DNA of 64,000 bases from positions 4,604,001 through 4,668,000 of the forward strand of contig NZ_CP046902.1 in NCBI RefSeq assembly GCF_009789555.1, given 5' to 3'. Under the pieces are notes generated by a model. It worked only from the letters and a program-made list of their open reading frames with translations, had not been told where the DNA came from and did not search any database. The translations under genes were made by a program, and so were the position numbers. This DNA comes from Stutzerimonas stutzeri (lineage in GTDB: Bacteria; Pseudomonadota; Gammaproteobacteria; Pseudomonadales; Pseudomonadaceae). This document shows, in pieces, positions 8,864 to 16,922 of this stretch (positions within the stretch are counted from its first letter, which is position 1; every line of letters begins with the position of its first letter).

Positions 8864-9346
8864 ATGCTAGATGGACATGCCGAACTGACCATGACCGTAT
8901 TGATGACCCCGGACAAGGCCAACTTTTCCGGCAACGTACATGGCGGCACGCTGCTCAAGTACCTCGACGAAGTTGCCTACGCCTGCGCAAGCCGTTACGC
9001 CGGGCAATACGTGGTGACCTTGTCGGTTGACCAGGTCAACTTCCGTCAGCCCATCCATGTGGGCGAACTGGTGACCTTCCTCGCCTCGGTCAACTACACA
9101 GGCAACACCTCGATGGAAATCGGCATCAAGGTCGTGACCGAAGATATCCGCCAGAAGACCGTGCGCCATACCAATAGCTGTTTCTTCACCATGGTTGCGG
9201 TCGGTGAGGACGGTCGTCCGGCCAGCGTGCCGACCTTGCAGCCCAAAACACCCGATCAGAAAAGACGCTTCGCCCAGGCGCAACATCGTCGGCAGATTCG
9301 CCGCGAACTGGAGGAACGCTACCGCGCCATAAAGGACGATTACTGA
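8864..9346 (+). CDS. Acyl-CoA thioesterase, hotdog fold (YciA/BFIT type)
   Basis: A 160-residue cytoplasmic thioester hydrolase. The hotdog signature NVHGGTLLKYLDEVAYACASRYA lies about residues 24-46, including the HGG turn and the acidic residue D35. Motifs in VTLSVDQVNFRQPIHVGELV follow the YciA/ACOT subfamily. The basic C-terminal extension (RRQIRRELEERYR) is common in this group. Likely role is control of free CoA and acyl-CoA pools. It stands alone. The start at 8864 is used; an in-frame ATG at 8891 is possible. Confidence 0.87.
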   Translation: MLDGHAELTMTVLMTPDKANFSGNVHGGTLLKYLDEVAYACASRYAGQYVVTLSVDQVNFRQPIHVGELVTFLASVNYTGNTSMEIGIKVVTEDIRQKTVRHTNSCFFTMVAVGEDGRPASVPTLQPKTPDQKRRFAQAQHRRQIRRELEERYRAIKDDY

Positions 9347-9505
9347 GTCCCTATGCGCGCTGTCCGGGCGCGCCATCGAGGCGGGCGCACGCATCGGCGG
9401 TGCCCGGCCGCATCGCCGACGCCGCTGTTTGATACGAAGCGCAACCGCAAGCGCGGCAAAACCTTATACAATCCATGGTTTTTCCCTACCTACCGAGGAA
9501 CCGCC

Positions 9506-9847
9506 GTGACCGCTTTGCCGCCGTGCCCCCAATGCAACTCCGAATACACCTACGAAGACGGCCAGATGCTGGTCTGTCCCGAGTGCGCGCACGAGTGGTC
9601 CGCCACGGCGCCACAAGCGGTCGCCGAAGATGAAAAGGTGATCAAGGATTCGGTGGGCAACACCTTGCAGGACGGTGACACCATCACCGTGATCAAGGAC
9701 CTGAAGGTCAAGGGCTCCTCGCTGGTGGTGAAAGTCGGCACAAAGGTCAAGAACATCCGCCTGGTCGAGGGCGACCACGACATCGATTGCAAGATCGATG
9801 GCATCGGTGCGATGAAGCTGAAGTCCGAGTTCGTCCGCAAGGTGTAA
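9506..9847 (+). CDS. yjdM: Zinc-ribbon protein YjdM (former PhnA)
   Basis: A 113-residue cytoplasmic protein starting at GTG 9506, with GAGGA ideally placed upstream. The N-terminal zinc ribbon has two CxxC pairs (PCPQCNSEY and LVCPECAHEW). The C-terminal KOW-like domain contains SVGNTLQDGDTITVIKDLKVKGSS, diagnostic of the family. Despite the old name PhnA, the family is not phosphonoacetate hydrolase and its role is unknown. It is convergent with speA. Confidence 0.93.
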   Translation: MTALPPCPQCNSEYTYEDGQMLVCPECAHEWSATAPQAVAEDEKVIKDSVGNTLQDGDTITVIKDLKVKGSSLVVKVGTKVKNIRLVEGDHDIDCKIDGIGAMKLKSEFVRKV

Positions 9848-9898
9848 CCCGCTCCGTGATCGCTCGCTCCCGCATCGCGCGCAAGCGAGCGACACGCA

Positions 9899-11812
9899 TC
9901 AGGGCGTCAGATAGGACGAGCGCGTCAGCCCCAGACGCAGCGCGTCGATGTACTGGGTGCGCTCCTTGGCGCTGAGCCGGGCACTGGAGACCTTGTCGCG
10001 GTAGTAGGTCATCAGCTCTTCAGGCGACAGGTGCACATAACGCAGCATGTCCTCGATGGTGTCGTGGGTCTCGATGCCGGCGTGGTAGAAACTGCCGTCC
10101 TCGCGCTGATAGACGTTCACCGAATCGGTGTCCCCGAACAGGTTGTGCATGTCACCCAGGATCTCCTGGTAGGCACCGACCAGGAAAACGCCCAGGCAGT
10201 ACTCCTCCCCCGGCTGGATTTCATGCACCGGCATGCTGTTCTCGATGCTCTGCTCGTCGACGTAGTGCTTGATCTTGCCGTCGGAGTCACAGGTCAGGTC
10301 CTGCAGCACGGCTCGGCGCACCGGTTCCTCGGTCAGACGCTGCAACGGCACGATGGGCAGAATCTGGTCGATCGCCCAGGTGTCCGGCAAGCTCTGAAAC
10401 ACCGAGAAGTTGCAGATGTACTTGTCCGCGAGCTTGTCGTTGAGTTCATCGAGCACCGCCCGATGCGAGCGCTGGCGTGCCTTGAGCTGGTTATACAGGC
10501 GGCGACATATTGCAAAGTAGCTCTGCTCGGCCAGCGCCTTCTGCGCCAGGCTCAGCTTGCCCGACGCATACTGGGCCGCCGACTCACTCATGTAATGCGT
10601 AGCGCGCCAGTAGGTTTCGGTCACCATTTCCGGGTCGGTGGGCCCGAGCAGATCGGCCAGGGACTGGACGATGTCCGGCAATTCGTCGTAATTCTCGATC
10701 ACCGGCGCCTCATCATTGTGGCGCTCGAAGTCGGTGACCTGCATCACCAGCACCGCGTGATGGGCCGTCATGGCCCGGCCACTCTCGGAGAAAATGTGCG
10801 GGTGCGGCAGCTCCTGGCGATCGCAGAATTCCTTGAGCATGCCGACCACGGTACCGGCGTACTCGTCGATGTCGTAGTTGATCGAGCTGGCATTACGCGA
10901 ATGCGTGCCGTCGTAGTCGACCCCCAGCCCGCCCCCCACATCGATATGATCGACCGGCAGCCCCAGCGCGCGCAGCTCCGCGTAGTAACGAATGGCTTCA
11001 CGGAAGCCTTCACGGTAATCGGCAAGGTTGGCGATCTGCGACCCCATATGAAAATGCAGCAGCCGCACGCCCTGCTCTACCCCGGCGGCACGGAAACGCT
11101 CGATAACCGTGAGCAGCTGGGCGGCAGACAGGCCGAACTTGGACTTCTCCCCCCCCGTGTCGGCCCACTTGCTCGAAGCCAGCGATGACAGACGAACGCG
11201 CAGACCGACCTGCGGCAGTATCTTCAGCTCGGCCGCCTCCTCGATCACCATGCCCACCTCGGACATTTTCTCGATGACGATGAAGACGTTGTGACCGAGC
11301 TTCTGGCCCATGAGCGCCAGCCGGATGAATTCGCGATCCTTGTAGCCATTGCAGACGATGGTGCCACCCTTTGGCGCCAGCGCCAGCACGGCCATCAGCT
11401 CCGGCTTGGAGCCGGCTTCCAGTCCGATGGCGACGTTCTGCGTGGCGATGATGTTTTCCACCACCGCCTCCTGCTGGTTGACCTTGATCGGATACAGCGC
11501 CGTGTATTTGCTCTGGTACTCGAGACGTTCGATATTGGCATCGAACGCCCCGGTCAGCCGGCGCACACGGTCCTGAAGGATGTCCGGGAAGCGCACCAGC
11601 AGCGGCAGCGTCAGTCCTGCGTCACGCAACTGCTCGATCAGCCCTGTGAACTCGATGGCCTCGCCATTCGGGCCCTGCGGGCGCACTTCGACATGGCCAT
11701 CGTCACTGATCGAAAAGTACCCGGCGCCCCAGTGGCGAATGCCATAGACACTCCGGCTATCCGCTGCGGTCCACTGGCTGCCGTCGTCTTTACGTGTGCG
11801 TCGTGCAGGCAT
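9899..11812 (-). CDS. speA: Biosynthetic arginine decarboxylase
   Basis: Decarboxylates arginine to agmatine for putrescine and spermidine synthesis; PLP- and Mg-dependent and cytoplasmic. The 637 residues fit the family. The PLP lysine is K110 in YPIKVNQQ, the phosphate-binding glycine loop is HIDVGGGLGVDYDG near residue 290, and FSESGRAMTAHHAVLV follows. The fold-III alanine-racemase-like barrel precedes the C-terminal beta domain (DLTCDSDGKIKHY). It is the first gene of a minus-strand run with yciH upstream. Confidence 0.97.
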   Translation of the reverse strand: MPARRTRKDDGSQWTAADSRSVYGIRHWGAGYFSISDDGHVEVRPQGPNGEAIEFTGLIEQLRDAGLTLPLLVRFPDILQDRVRRLTGAFDANIERLEYQSKYTALYPIKVNQQEAVVENIIATQNVAIGLEAGSKPELMAVLALAPKGGTIVCNGYKDREFIRLALMGQKLGHNVFIVIEKMSEVGMVIEEAAELKILPQVGLRVRLSSLASSKWADTGGEKSKFGLSAAQLLTVIERFRAAGVEQGVRLLHFHMGSQIANLADYREGFREAIRYYAELRALGLPVDHIDVGGGLGVDYDGTHSRNASSINYDIDEYAGTVVGMLKEFCDRQELPHPHIFSESGRAMTAHHAVLVMQVTDFERHNDEAPVIENYDELPDIVQSLADLLGPTDPEMVTETYWRATHYMSESAAQYASGKLSLAQKALAEQSYFAICRRLYNQLKARQRSHRAVLDELNDKLADKYICNFSVFQSLPDTWAIDQILPIVPLQRLTEEPVRRAVLQDLTCDSDGKIKHYVDEQSIENSMPVHEIQPGEEYCLGVFLVGAYQEILGDMHNLFGDTDSVNVYQREDGSFYHAGIETHDTIEDMLRYVHLSPEELMTYYRDKVSSARLSAKERTQYIDALRLGLTRSSYLTP

Positions 11813-11933
11813 CTAAGCCTCCTGAAAAAATGGAATGAATCTCTCGAGCGTAGCGCGAGAGCAAGGCGATCCAGCTTGGACAGCCCGCACGCCGGGAAAT
11901 AAGCGCGCATGTTCGATGAGCCGGCAACACGTT

Positions 11934-12305
11934 TCAGCCACCCGACTTCTTGGCCTTGAAACCGCGTTTGAGCAACTCATCGATAAGCAATTGAACATGA
12001 TCGCCCTGAATCTCGATGACGCCGTCCTTGAGCGCACCTCCAGTACCGCAGCGACGCTTGAGCGCACTGGCGAGCTCCTTGAGCTCCGCTTCGGCAAGCG
12101 GCACGCCAGCGATGGTCGTCACCGTCTTGCCACCACGCCCCTTGCTTTCTCGGCGAACCCGAGCGATGCCGTCGCCGTCCGGAATCGTCGTTTGCTTGCA
12201 GGTACAGGCGTCGAGCGGCTGGCTGCAATCGGGGCAGTGCCGCCCCGCATCGGTGGAGAACACCAGCCCGCCAAGGCCTGAGAAGGAAGTGGTTTTCTTG
12301 GCCAC
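11934..12305 (-). CDS. yciH: SUI1/eIF1-like translation factor YciH
   Basis: A 123-residue stress-related translation initiation factor homologous to eukaryotic eIF1. The N-terminus has a small cysteine cluster (CPDCSQPLDACTC, about residues 24-36). The SUI1 domain spans about residues 45-123 and includes RRESKGRGGKTVTTIAGV and the closing LLIDELLKRGFKAKKSGG. It sits 121 bases upstream of speA on the same strand, a pairing I recall from other Pseudomonas genomes. Confidence 0.93.
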   Translation of the reverse strand: MAKKTTSFSGLGGLVFSTDAGRHCPDCSQPLDACTCKQTTIPDGDGIARVRRESKGRGGKTVTTIAGVPLAEAELKELASALKRRCGTGGALKDGVIEIQGDHVQLLIDELLKRGFKAKKSGG

Positions 12306-12476
12306 ACGAACCTCTTGAGCGAAGAAATGGCCGGCGCTGCACCCAGCGCCGCAAAGCCGAGCAATTTAACAGCAAAACCGGCCTACCCGAAGGGCCGCTC
12401 ACCGCATTGCCGCGATCCGCCCGCGCCGCACCCGAAGCGCGGACGGCCCCGCGACTCATGCTCGATTAACAGGCGA

Positions 12477-13568
12477 TCAGAGGCGACCGGCCGGCGCATA
12501 GGGTGCGGGATCGACGCAAGGCACCTGCCCCGTCATCAGATCGGCAAGCAACTGGCACGAAGCGGGTGCCAGCACCAGACCATTCCGGAAATGCCCGCAG
12601 TTGAGCCAGAGCCCCTCGTGCGCCGGCACCGGCCCTATATAAGGAATGCCCTCCGGCGACGCCGGCCGCAAGCCCGCCCAGTGCTTGACGACCTCGGCCT
12701 CAGCCAGCCCGGGCAGCAGACCGACCGCCGTCTGCCTGAGGCTTTCCAGGGCTTGTACGGTAGGCGTCTTGTCGAAGCCGACGTCTTCCAACGTGCTGCC
12801 CACCAGAATATGACCATCGCGTCGCGGGATCGCGTAACGCCGGTTGGCCAACACCATACTCGGCAGGAAATCCGGTTCACGCTTGAAGAGAATCATCTGC
12901 CCTTTCATGGGCTTGACCGGCAGTGCGAGCCCCAGCGTCGCCAGCAACTTTCCGCTCCAGGCGCCCGCCGCGACCACCACCCGCTCGGCATGCATCGCGC
13001 CTTGGTCTGTCTGCACACCCAGAATCCTTTCCCGCTCGCAAACGAACCCGGTCACCTGGCAGTGCTCGATGATCCGCACAGCGGGCAGCTTCAGCGCGGC
13101 ACGCAACGCCCGGAGCAACCTCGGATTGCGCACGTTGGCGACACCCGACATGAACACTGCGCGCGAATAGCCTTTACCGAGGGCGGGTATGGCAGCATGC
13201 ACTTCGTCCATCCCGACGCGGTGCAACGGTCGAGCCTCGCGCCCGGCCCACGCCAGCGCCTCGTCTTCATCATCCAGATCCAGCCAGTAGAGCCCGGTCT
13301 GATGAACCTCTGGGTCGATACCCGCCTGCTCGAACAGGCGCTCCCCCAACTGCGGATAGAAATCCTGCGACCAATGCGCCAGCGCCGTTATCGCCGGACT
13401 GTAACGCCATGGGTACAGCGGCGAGACGATCCCGCCCCCGGCCCATGACGCTTCGGTGCCAACCGACCCGGACTCCAGCAACAACACCGACTGACCGGCC
13501 TTCGCCAGGCGATAGGCGGACAGCAATCCGATTACCCCCCCGCCGACGATGATCACTTCTTGGTTCAC
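12477..13568 (-). CDS. thiO: Glycine oxidase ThiO, FAD-dependent
   Basis: Oxidises glycine to iminoglycine for the thiazole moiety of thiamine. The Rossmann FAD motif IIVGGGVIGLLSAYRLAKAG lies at the N-terminus and a DAO-family C-terminal segment (GLRPASPEGIPYIGPVP) closes the FAD site. The start is placed at GTG 13568 because GGAGGAGAG lies directly upstream; the in-frame ATG at 13583 sits on the upstream side of that ribosome-binding site. Length is 363 residues. It is divergent from the minor-pilin operon, the same neighbour as in P. aeruginosa. The composition is GC-rich, in contrast to the pilin genes next door. Confidence 0.92.
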   Translation of the reverse strand: MNQEVIIVGGGVIGLLSAYRLAKAGQSVLLLESGSVGTEASWAGGGIVSPLYPWRYSPAITALAHWSQDFYPQLGERLFEQAGIDPEVHQTGLYWLDLDDEDEALAWAGREARPLHRVGMDEVHAAIPALGKGYSRAVFMSGVANVRNPRLLRALRAALKLPAVRIIEHCQVTGFVCERERILGVQTDQGAMHAERVVVAAGAWSGKLLATLGLALPVKPMKGQMILFKREPDFLPSMVLANRRYAIPRRDGHILVGSTLEDVGFDKTPTVQALESLRQTAVGLLPGLAEAEVVKHWAGLRPASPEGIPYIGPVPAHEGLWLNCGHFRNGLVLAPASCQLLADLMTGQVPCVDPAPYAPAGRL

Positions 13569-13725
13569 GCTCTCCTCCGGCATTCTGGTTCACATTTCGG
13601 GCCTTTCGCCCTTGGACTGGCAACGTCGCTGGTCTAAAAGAACCTCTTCACCGGCTGACAAAACGGATGAACCCAGACGGCGCCGCCAGGAAGGCGGCAC
13701 ATGATACGTGCAAAGGAACCGCACC

Positions 13726-14226
13726 ATGCCGAACCGGAATCAAGGTTTTACGCTTGTCGAATTGCTCATCACGCTTACGCTACTGATCCTCACTGCCAAC
13801 ATAGCCTTACCTGCCTTCAAGGGCTTTATCTATCACAATCGCCAACAAGCACTTATGGAGCAGGTCGATTTCGTGCTGAATAGCGCCCGAGCCGAGGCCG
13901 TCATGCGGCGCCGGGCAATCGAGGTTTGCGGTAGCAGCGATGGGCAAATTTGCTCAAGCAACTGGGCTGACGGCTGGCTCGTTCGAACATCTGATGGCCA
14001 GATACTGCAAACCGCGCGGCTGCCCAGCCATGACAAGTTGCGATGGAGCGGCTTTCAGAACAGCATCCGCTTTCGAGATAACGGGTCCAGCCCTACCGGC
14101 AACGGGCGCTTCTACCAATGCCTGGACGAACAGATCGCGTGGCAGTTAATTCTGAACCGCCAGGGCCGCCTGCGCCGCAGCACGCAGGCAGAAAATACCA
14201 GCAGCACCGAGCGATGCAGCTCTTGA
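13726..14226 (+). CDS. fimT: Type IV minor pilin, FimT/GspH type (first copy)
   Basis: A 166-residue pseudopilin. The prepilin peptidase site is NQG|FTLVELL (cleavage after G8, with the conserved +5 glutamate), followed by a hydrophobic helix and a GspH/FimT globular domain ending in cysteines (FYQCLDEQ, STERCSS). The start at 13726 is supported by AAGGA upstream. It opens the minor-pilin cluster, which primes type IV pilus assembly at the inner membrane. The fimT symbol is positional (first before fimU); either FimT-like protein could hold either role. FimT proteins of some bacteria bind DNA during natural uptake, which is relevant if this is a stutzeri-like naturally competent strain. Confidence 0.85.
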   Translation: MPNRNQGFTLVELLITLTLLILTANIALPAFKGFIYHNRQQALMEQVDFVLNSARAEAVMRRRAIEVCGSSDGQICSSNWADGWLVRTSDGQILQTARLPSHDKLRWSGFQNSIRFRDNGSSPTGNGRFYQCLDEQIAWQLILNRQGRLRRSTQAENTSSTERCSS

Positions 14227-14400
14227 AGTTCAAGCGGCAACTACTCGGCGACGCGAATCTTGGCCCGGATCACATCGCTCGTTATCCACAACACGGATAA
14301 TTCGACCGTCCGTCCGCGCAAATACGCCAGCCATCATCCCTGTCGGGACAACGCAGCGCCGCATTTGCATCATCCGCTCACGATTTACCTGGAGCACATC

Positions 14401-14895
14401 ATGTCACGTCGAACCGACATGCACGGATTCACTCTGGTCGAGCTTATGATCATCGTAGCGGTGCTAAGCATATGCGCGGCCATCGCCCTGCCAAGTTTCG
14501 GCACTTTGATACGTAATAACCAACTAGAGAGCAAGGCAGATGAGCTCTCAGCTTTCCTGCAATTTGCGCGCGGACGAGCGGTGATTAACCGTGCCCACTA
14601 CGAGATACGAATCGATAGCGATGTACCGTGGGAAATCCGAAAAGCCAGTAGCGCCGACGTTGAGCGCATCCTGGAGCACAACCCTGAGCAGGTACGGATT
14701 CTCAGCACGCCCCTAGCCGACGATACGCTGATCTACCGCCCCAACGGCACCGCCACCGCCACAACGTTTGCCCTCTGCCACGATGCCGATCCCAGTACAG
14801 GCTACCTGCTCGAAGTCCAGCCCAGCGGAGGAATCGTCCTGCACCCACGCGGTAAAAAAACCGACGGCACCGATCTGGAGAGCTGTACCCCATGA
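14401..14895 (+). CDS. fimU: Type IV minor pilin FimU (GspH type)
   Basis: A 164-residue pseudopilin whose start at 14401 has TGGAG upstream. The cleavage site is MHG|FTLVELMI, then a transmembrane/assembly helix (IIVAVLSICAAIALPSF). The globular part has the FimU/GspH pattern (QFARGRAVINRAHYEIRI, GGIVLHPRG). In P. aeruginosa FimU joins PilV, PilW, PilX and PilE to form the priming complex that carries PilY1. Its stop overlaps the pilV start by 4 bases (ATGA). A 174-base spacer separates it from the preceding pilin gene. Confidence 0.85.
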   Translation: MSRRTDMHGFTLVELMIIVAVLSICAAIALPSFGTLIRNNQLESKADELSAFLQFARGRAVINRAHYEIRIDSDVPWEIRKASSADVERILEHNPEQVRILSTPLADDTLIYRPNGTATATTFALCHDADPSTGYLLEVQPSGGIVLHPRGKKTDGTDLESCTP

Positions 14896-15461
14896 GAACC
14901 CCTATGACGACTGATAAAGGCTTCAGCCTGATCGAGGTGCTCGTGGCATTGCTCTTAACCACCATAGGCGTACTCGGCATGGTGGCCTTGCAAGGGCGCA
15001 GCATTCAATACACCCAGGATTCAGTACAGCGTAACACCGCCGTTGTATTGACTGGCGACTTGATCGAAATCATGCGAGCTCATCCGAAGGAGCTCTTCGA
15101 CATGGCTCCGCCTCAGTTCCCCATGAACAGTGGTTTGAAGAACAACTCCTTGTTTTATAAAGAAGCAGGCGATGACTTAGCCAATCGCGCTACCTGTGTG
15201 GCTGATCCGGCCCGCATCGCCAAAACCGCCAAGGAGTTTCGCGACTGCTGGGCGGACAGGGTCGAGGCGTTGCTGCCAGGTGGAGAGGACCTATTCAAGG
15301 ATCACGGATACATCTGCCGCAGCTCCTCTCCCGGCAACTGTGACAGCAAGGGTTCGATGGTCGAGATTCGCCTAGCCTGGCATGTTCGCGAAGGAGCTTG
15401 TCTTGATGCCGGCGACCCCAACGCCACCGTATGCACCTACACCGTTCGGGTAGAACCATGA
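14892..15461 (+). CDS. pilV: Type IV minor pilin PilV
   Basis: A 189-residue pseudopilin. The prepilin site DKG|FSLIEVLVALLLTTIGVLGMVALQ is typical of the PilV/GspI family, where the helix runs into GxxGMxxLQ. It starts at 14892 inside the fimU stop and overlaps pilW by 4 bases, so the genes are translationally coupled. The globular domain is cysteine-rich (RATCVAD, RDCWAD, YICRSS, GNCDS, GACLD, TVCTYTV), which suggests several disulfides. Confidence 0.92.
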   Translation: MRTPMTTDKGFSLIEVLVALLLTTIGVLGMVALQGRSIQYTQDSVQRNTAVVLTGDLIEIMRAHPKELFDMAPPQFPMNSGLKNNSLFYKEAGDDLANRATCVADPARIAKTAKEFRDCWADRVEALLPGGEDLFKDHGYICRSSSPGNCDSKGSMVEIRLAWHVREGACLDAGDPNATVCTYTVRVEP

Positions 15462-16309
15462 ACAATACGAAAAACCAATTCGGCCTTTCGATGGTAGAGC
15501 TGCTAATCGCGCTCGCTATCAGCAGCTTTCTGATCCTCGGCATCACACAAGTCTACATAGACAACAAACGCAATTACGTCTTTCAGCGGAACCAGGCAGG
15601 CAATTTGGAGAACGGTCGTTTCGCTGCATTGACGATCAGCGATTACCTGGGCAAGGCCGGATATCGCCGAACGCCTTCGTCACTGTTGGAGACAGTCTTC
15701 CCCTCCCGCCCGGCGTCCGACGGATGCCTTATCTTCAACGCTGGGCACGCCGTGACTGGCCTCGACCCCAGCGAGGGCATCGGCTTCTGTATTCGCTACC
15801 AACCACAGGCCAGCGGAGAATTGGACTGTCAGGGCGCAGCCAGCCCCGTTGTTTATGACGAAGCCTTTCCCGCTGGCCCACCCAACGAGCACGATCTTAC
15901 CGTCCTGGCATTTAAGTACGAACCAAGCACTGGCAGCGAGCTGCAAGAAGGCCGCCTAATGTGCAAAAGCCTTAATGCAACCAGCCCGCAATACGGCGAA
16001 TTGCTACGCGGTATCGCCGACATGCGCCTAGATTTCGGTGTAGGCGATACTGATGTGATGGAAAAGGAGGTCACCACTTTCATTTCGCAAGCGGAATGGA
16101 CCCCATCTAATGGGGCGATCCGCAGCGTGCATTATTCTTTGCTGCTTGCCAGTCGCCCAGCACAGCGCGATGGCGAAGATTCGAAGATTCTCTCCGACTG
16201 GCTGATCGAGGCGCCGACAGACTCCCAAGCGCGGCTGCAGGAGTCAGACAACAAGCGCATCTACCAAGTTGCGGGCGGCACCCAGACCATCAGGAACCTA
16301 ATGCCATGA
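15458..16309 (+). CDS. pilW: Type IV minor pilin PilW
   Basis: A 283-residue large minor pilin (GspJ-like). The start at 15458 overlaps the pilV stop. The N-terminus QFGLSMVELLIALAISSFLILGITQVYI has an atypical site: the cleavage glycine is followed by L and the helix reads LSMVELLIAL, as in other PilW proteins. The family motif QAGNLENGRFAALTISDYLGKAGYRR follows. In related systems PilW, PilX and PilY1 act together at the pilus tip, and PilW helps relay surface signals to c-di-GMP synthesis. It overlaps pilX by 4 bases. Confidence 0.92.
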   Translation: MNNTKNQFGLSMVELLIALAISSFLILGITQVYIDNKRNYVFQRNQAGNLENGRFAALTISDYLGKAGYRRTPSSLLETVFPSRPASDGCLIFNAGHAVTGLDPSEGIGFCIRYQPQASGELDCQGAASPVVYDEAFPAGPPNEHDLTVLAFKYEPSTGSELQEGRLMCKSLNATSPQYGELLRGIADMRLDFGVGDTDVMEKEVTTFISQAEWTPSNGAIRSVHYSLLLASRPAQRDGEDSKILSDWLIEAPTDSQARLQESDNKRIYQVAGGTQTIRNLMP

Positions 16310-16911
16310 CGCTCCTATCTCGCAGATCCCAAAGCGGCGCGGTATTGCTCGTTTCGCTCGTGATGCTTCTGATACTGACCCTGTTAGCCGTTAACAGCAT
16401 GCGTGGCGTCGCTCTCGAAACACGTATTACGGCCAACCGCGCGCATGATATGAAAACGCAGAATATAGCCGACGCGGCCCTACGTGAAGCTGAGTTTCGT
16501 TTCTACGGCCCAGGAAATCTGTCAGACAAACTAGAAGCCAAAGCCGAGAATTGCTCCTCGTCGAACACACTAAAGATCAGTGGCCTCAATAAACCATGTC
16601 TGCTTGAGGTACAGACCGAACGCCTGTTGGCCTTCGTAGATCGACCTAAAGAGATTAACGAAAGCTTTCTCGAACAGTCGTCAAATATCTGGATGCCCTA
16701 CCGCGGAACAGATCCCGCAGCCGAAACGGAAGCCGATGCCTACTACAACACCATCCTAGCCGCCGAAACGGGTAATGCCGCCGTGAATGCTGAATATGGC
16801 GGGCGCGGTGAGGGTAGTGGCACTTATTTCTACTTCAACAACGGCAAGACCGGTGACGCCCTTTTTCTGCAATCGACGCACGCCAACATCTATCTTGGCC
16901 TTAACAATTGA
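16306..16911 (+). CDS. pilX: Type IV minor pilin PilX
   Basis: A 201-residue PilX-family protein. The N-terminus SQSGAVLLVSLVMLLILTLLAVNSMRG has the PilX-type hydrophobic helix (no +5 glutamate, as is usual for PilX/GspK proteins). The conserved ETRITANRAHDMKTQNIADAALREAE segment follows. It starts inside the pilW stop (ATGA) and leads directly into pilY1. Expected role: tip component of the pilus priming complex. Confidence 0.9.
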   Translation: MTLLSRRSQSGAVLLVSLVMLLILTLLAVNSMRGVALETRITANRAHDMKTQNIADAALREAEFRFYGPGNLSDKLEAKAENCSSSNTLKISGLNKPCLLEVQTERLLAFVDRPKEINESFLEQSSNIWMPYRGTDPAAETEADAYYNTILAAETGNAAVNAEYGGRGEGSGTYFYFNNGKTGDALFLQSTHANIYLGLNN

Positions 16912-16922
16912 GAGCCGACATC

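Noticed and set aside
13640..13690. Possible AlgR-like site before the minor-pilin operon
   Set aside because: The minus strand reads CCGTTTTGTC, one base too long for the CCGTTCGTC-type consensus; too weak to call.
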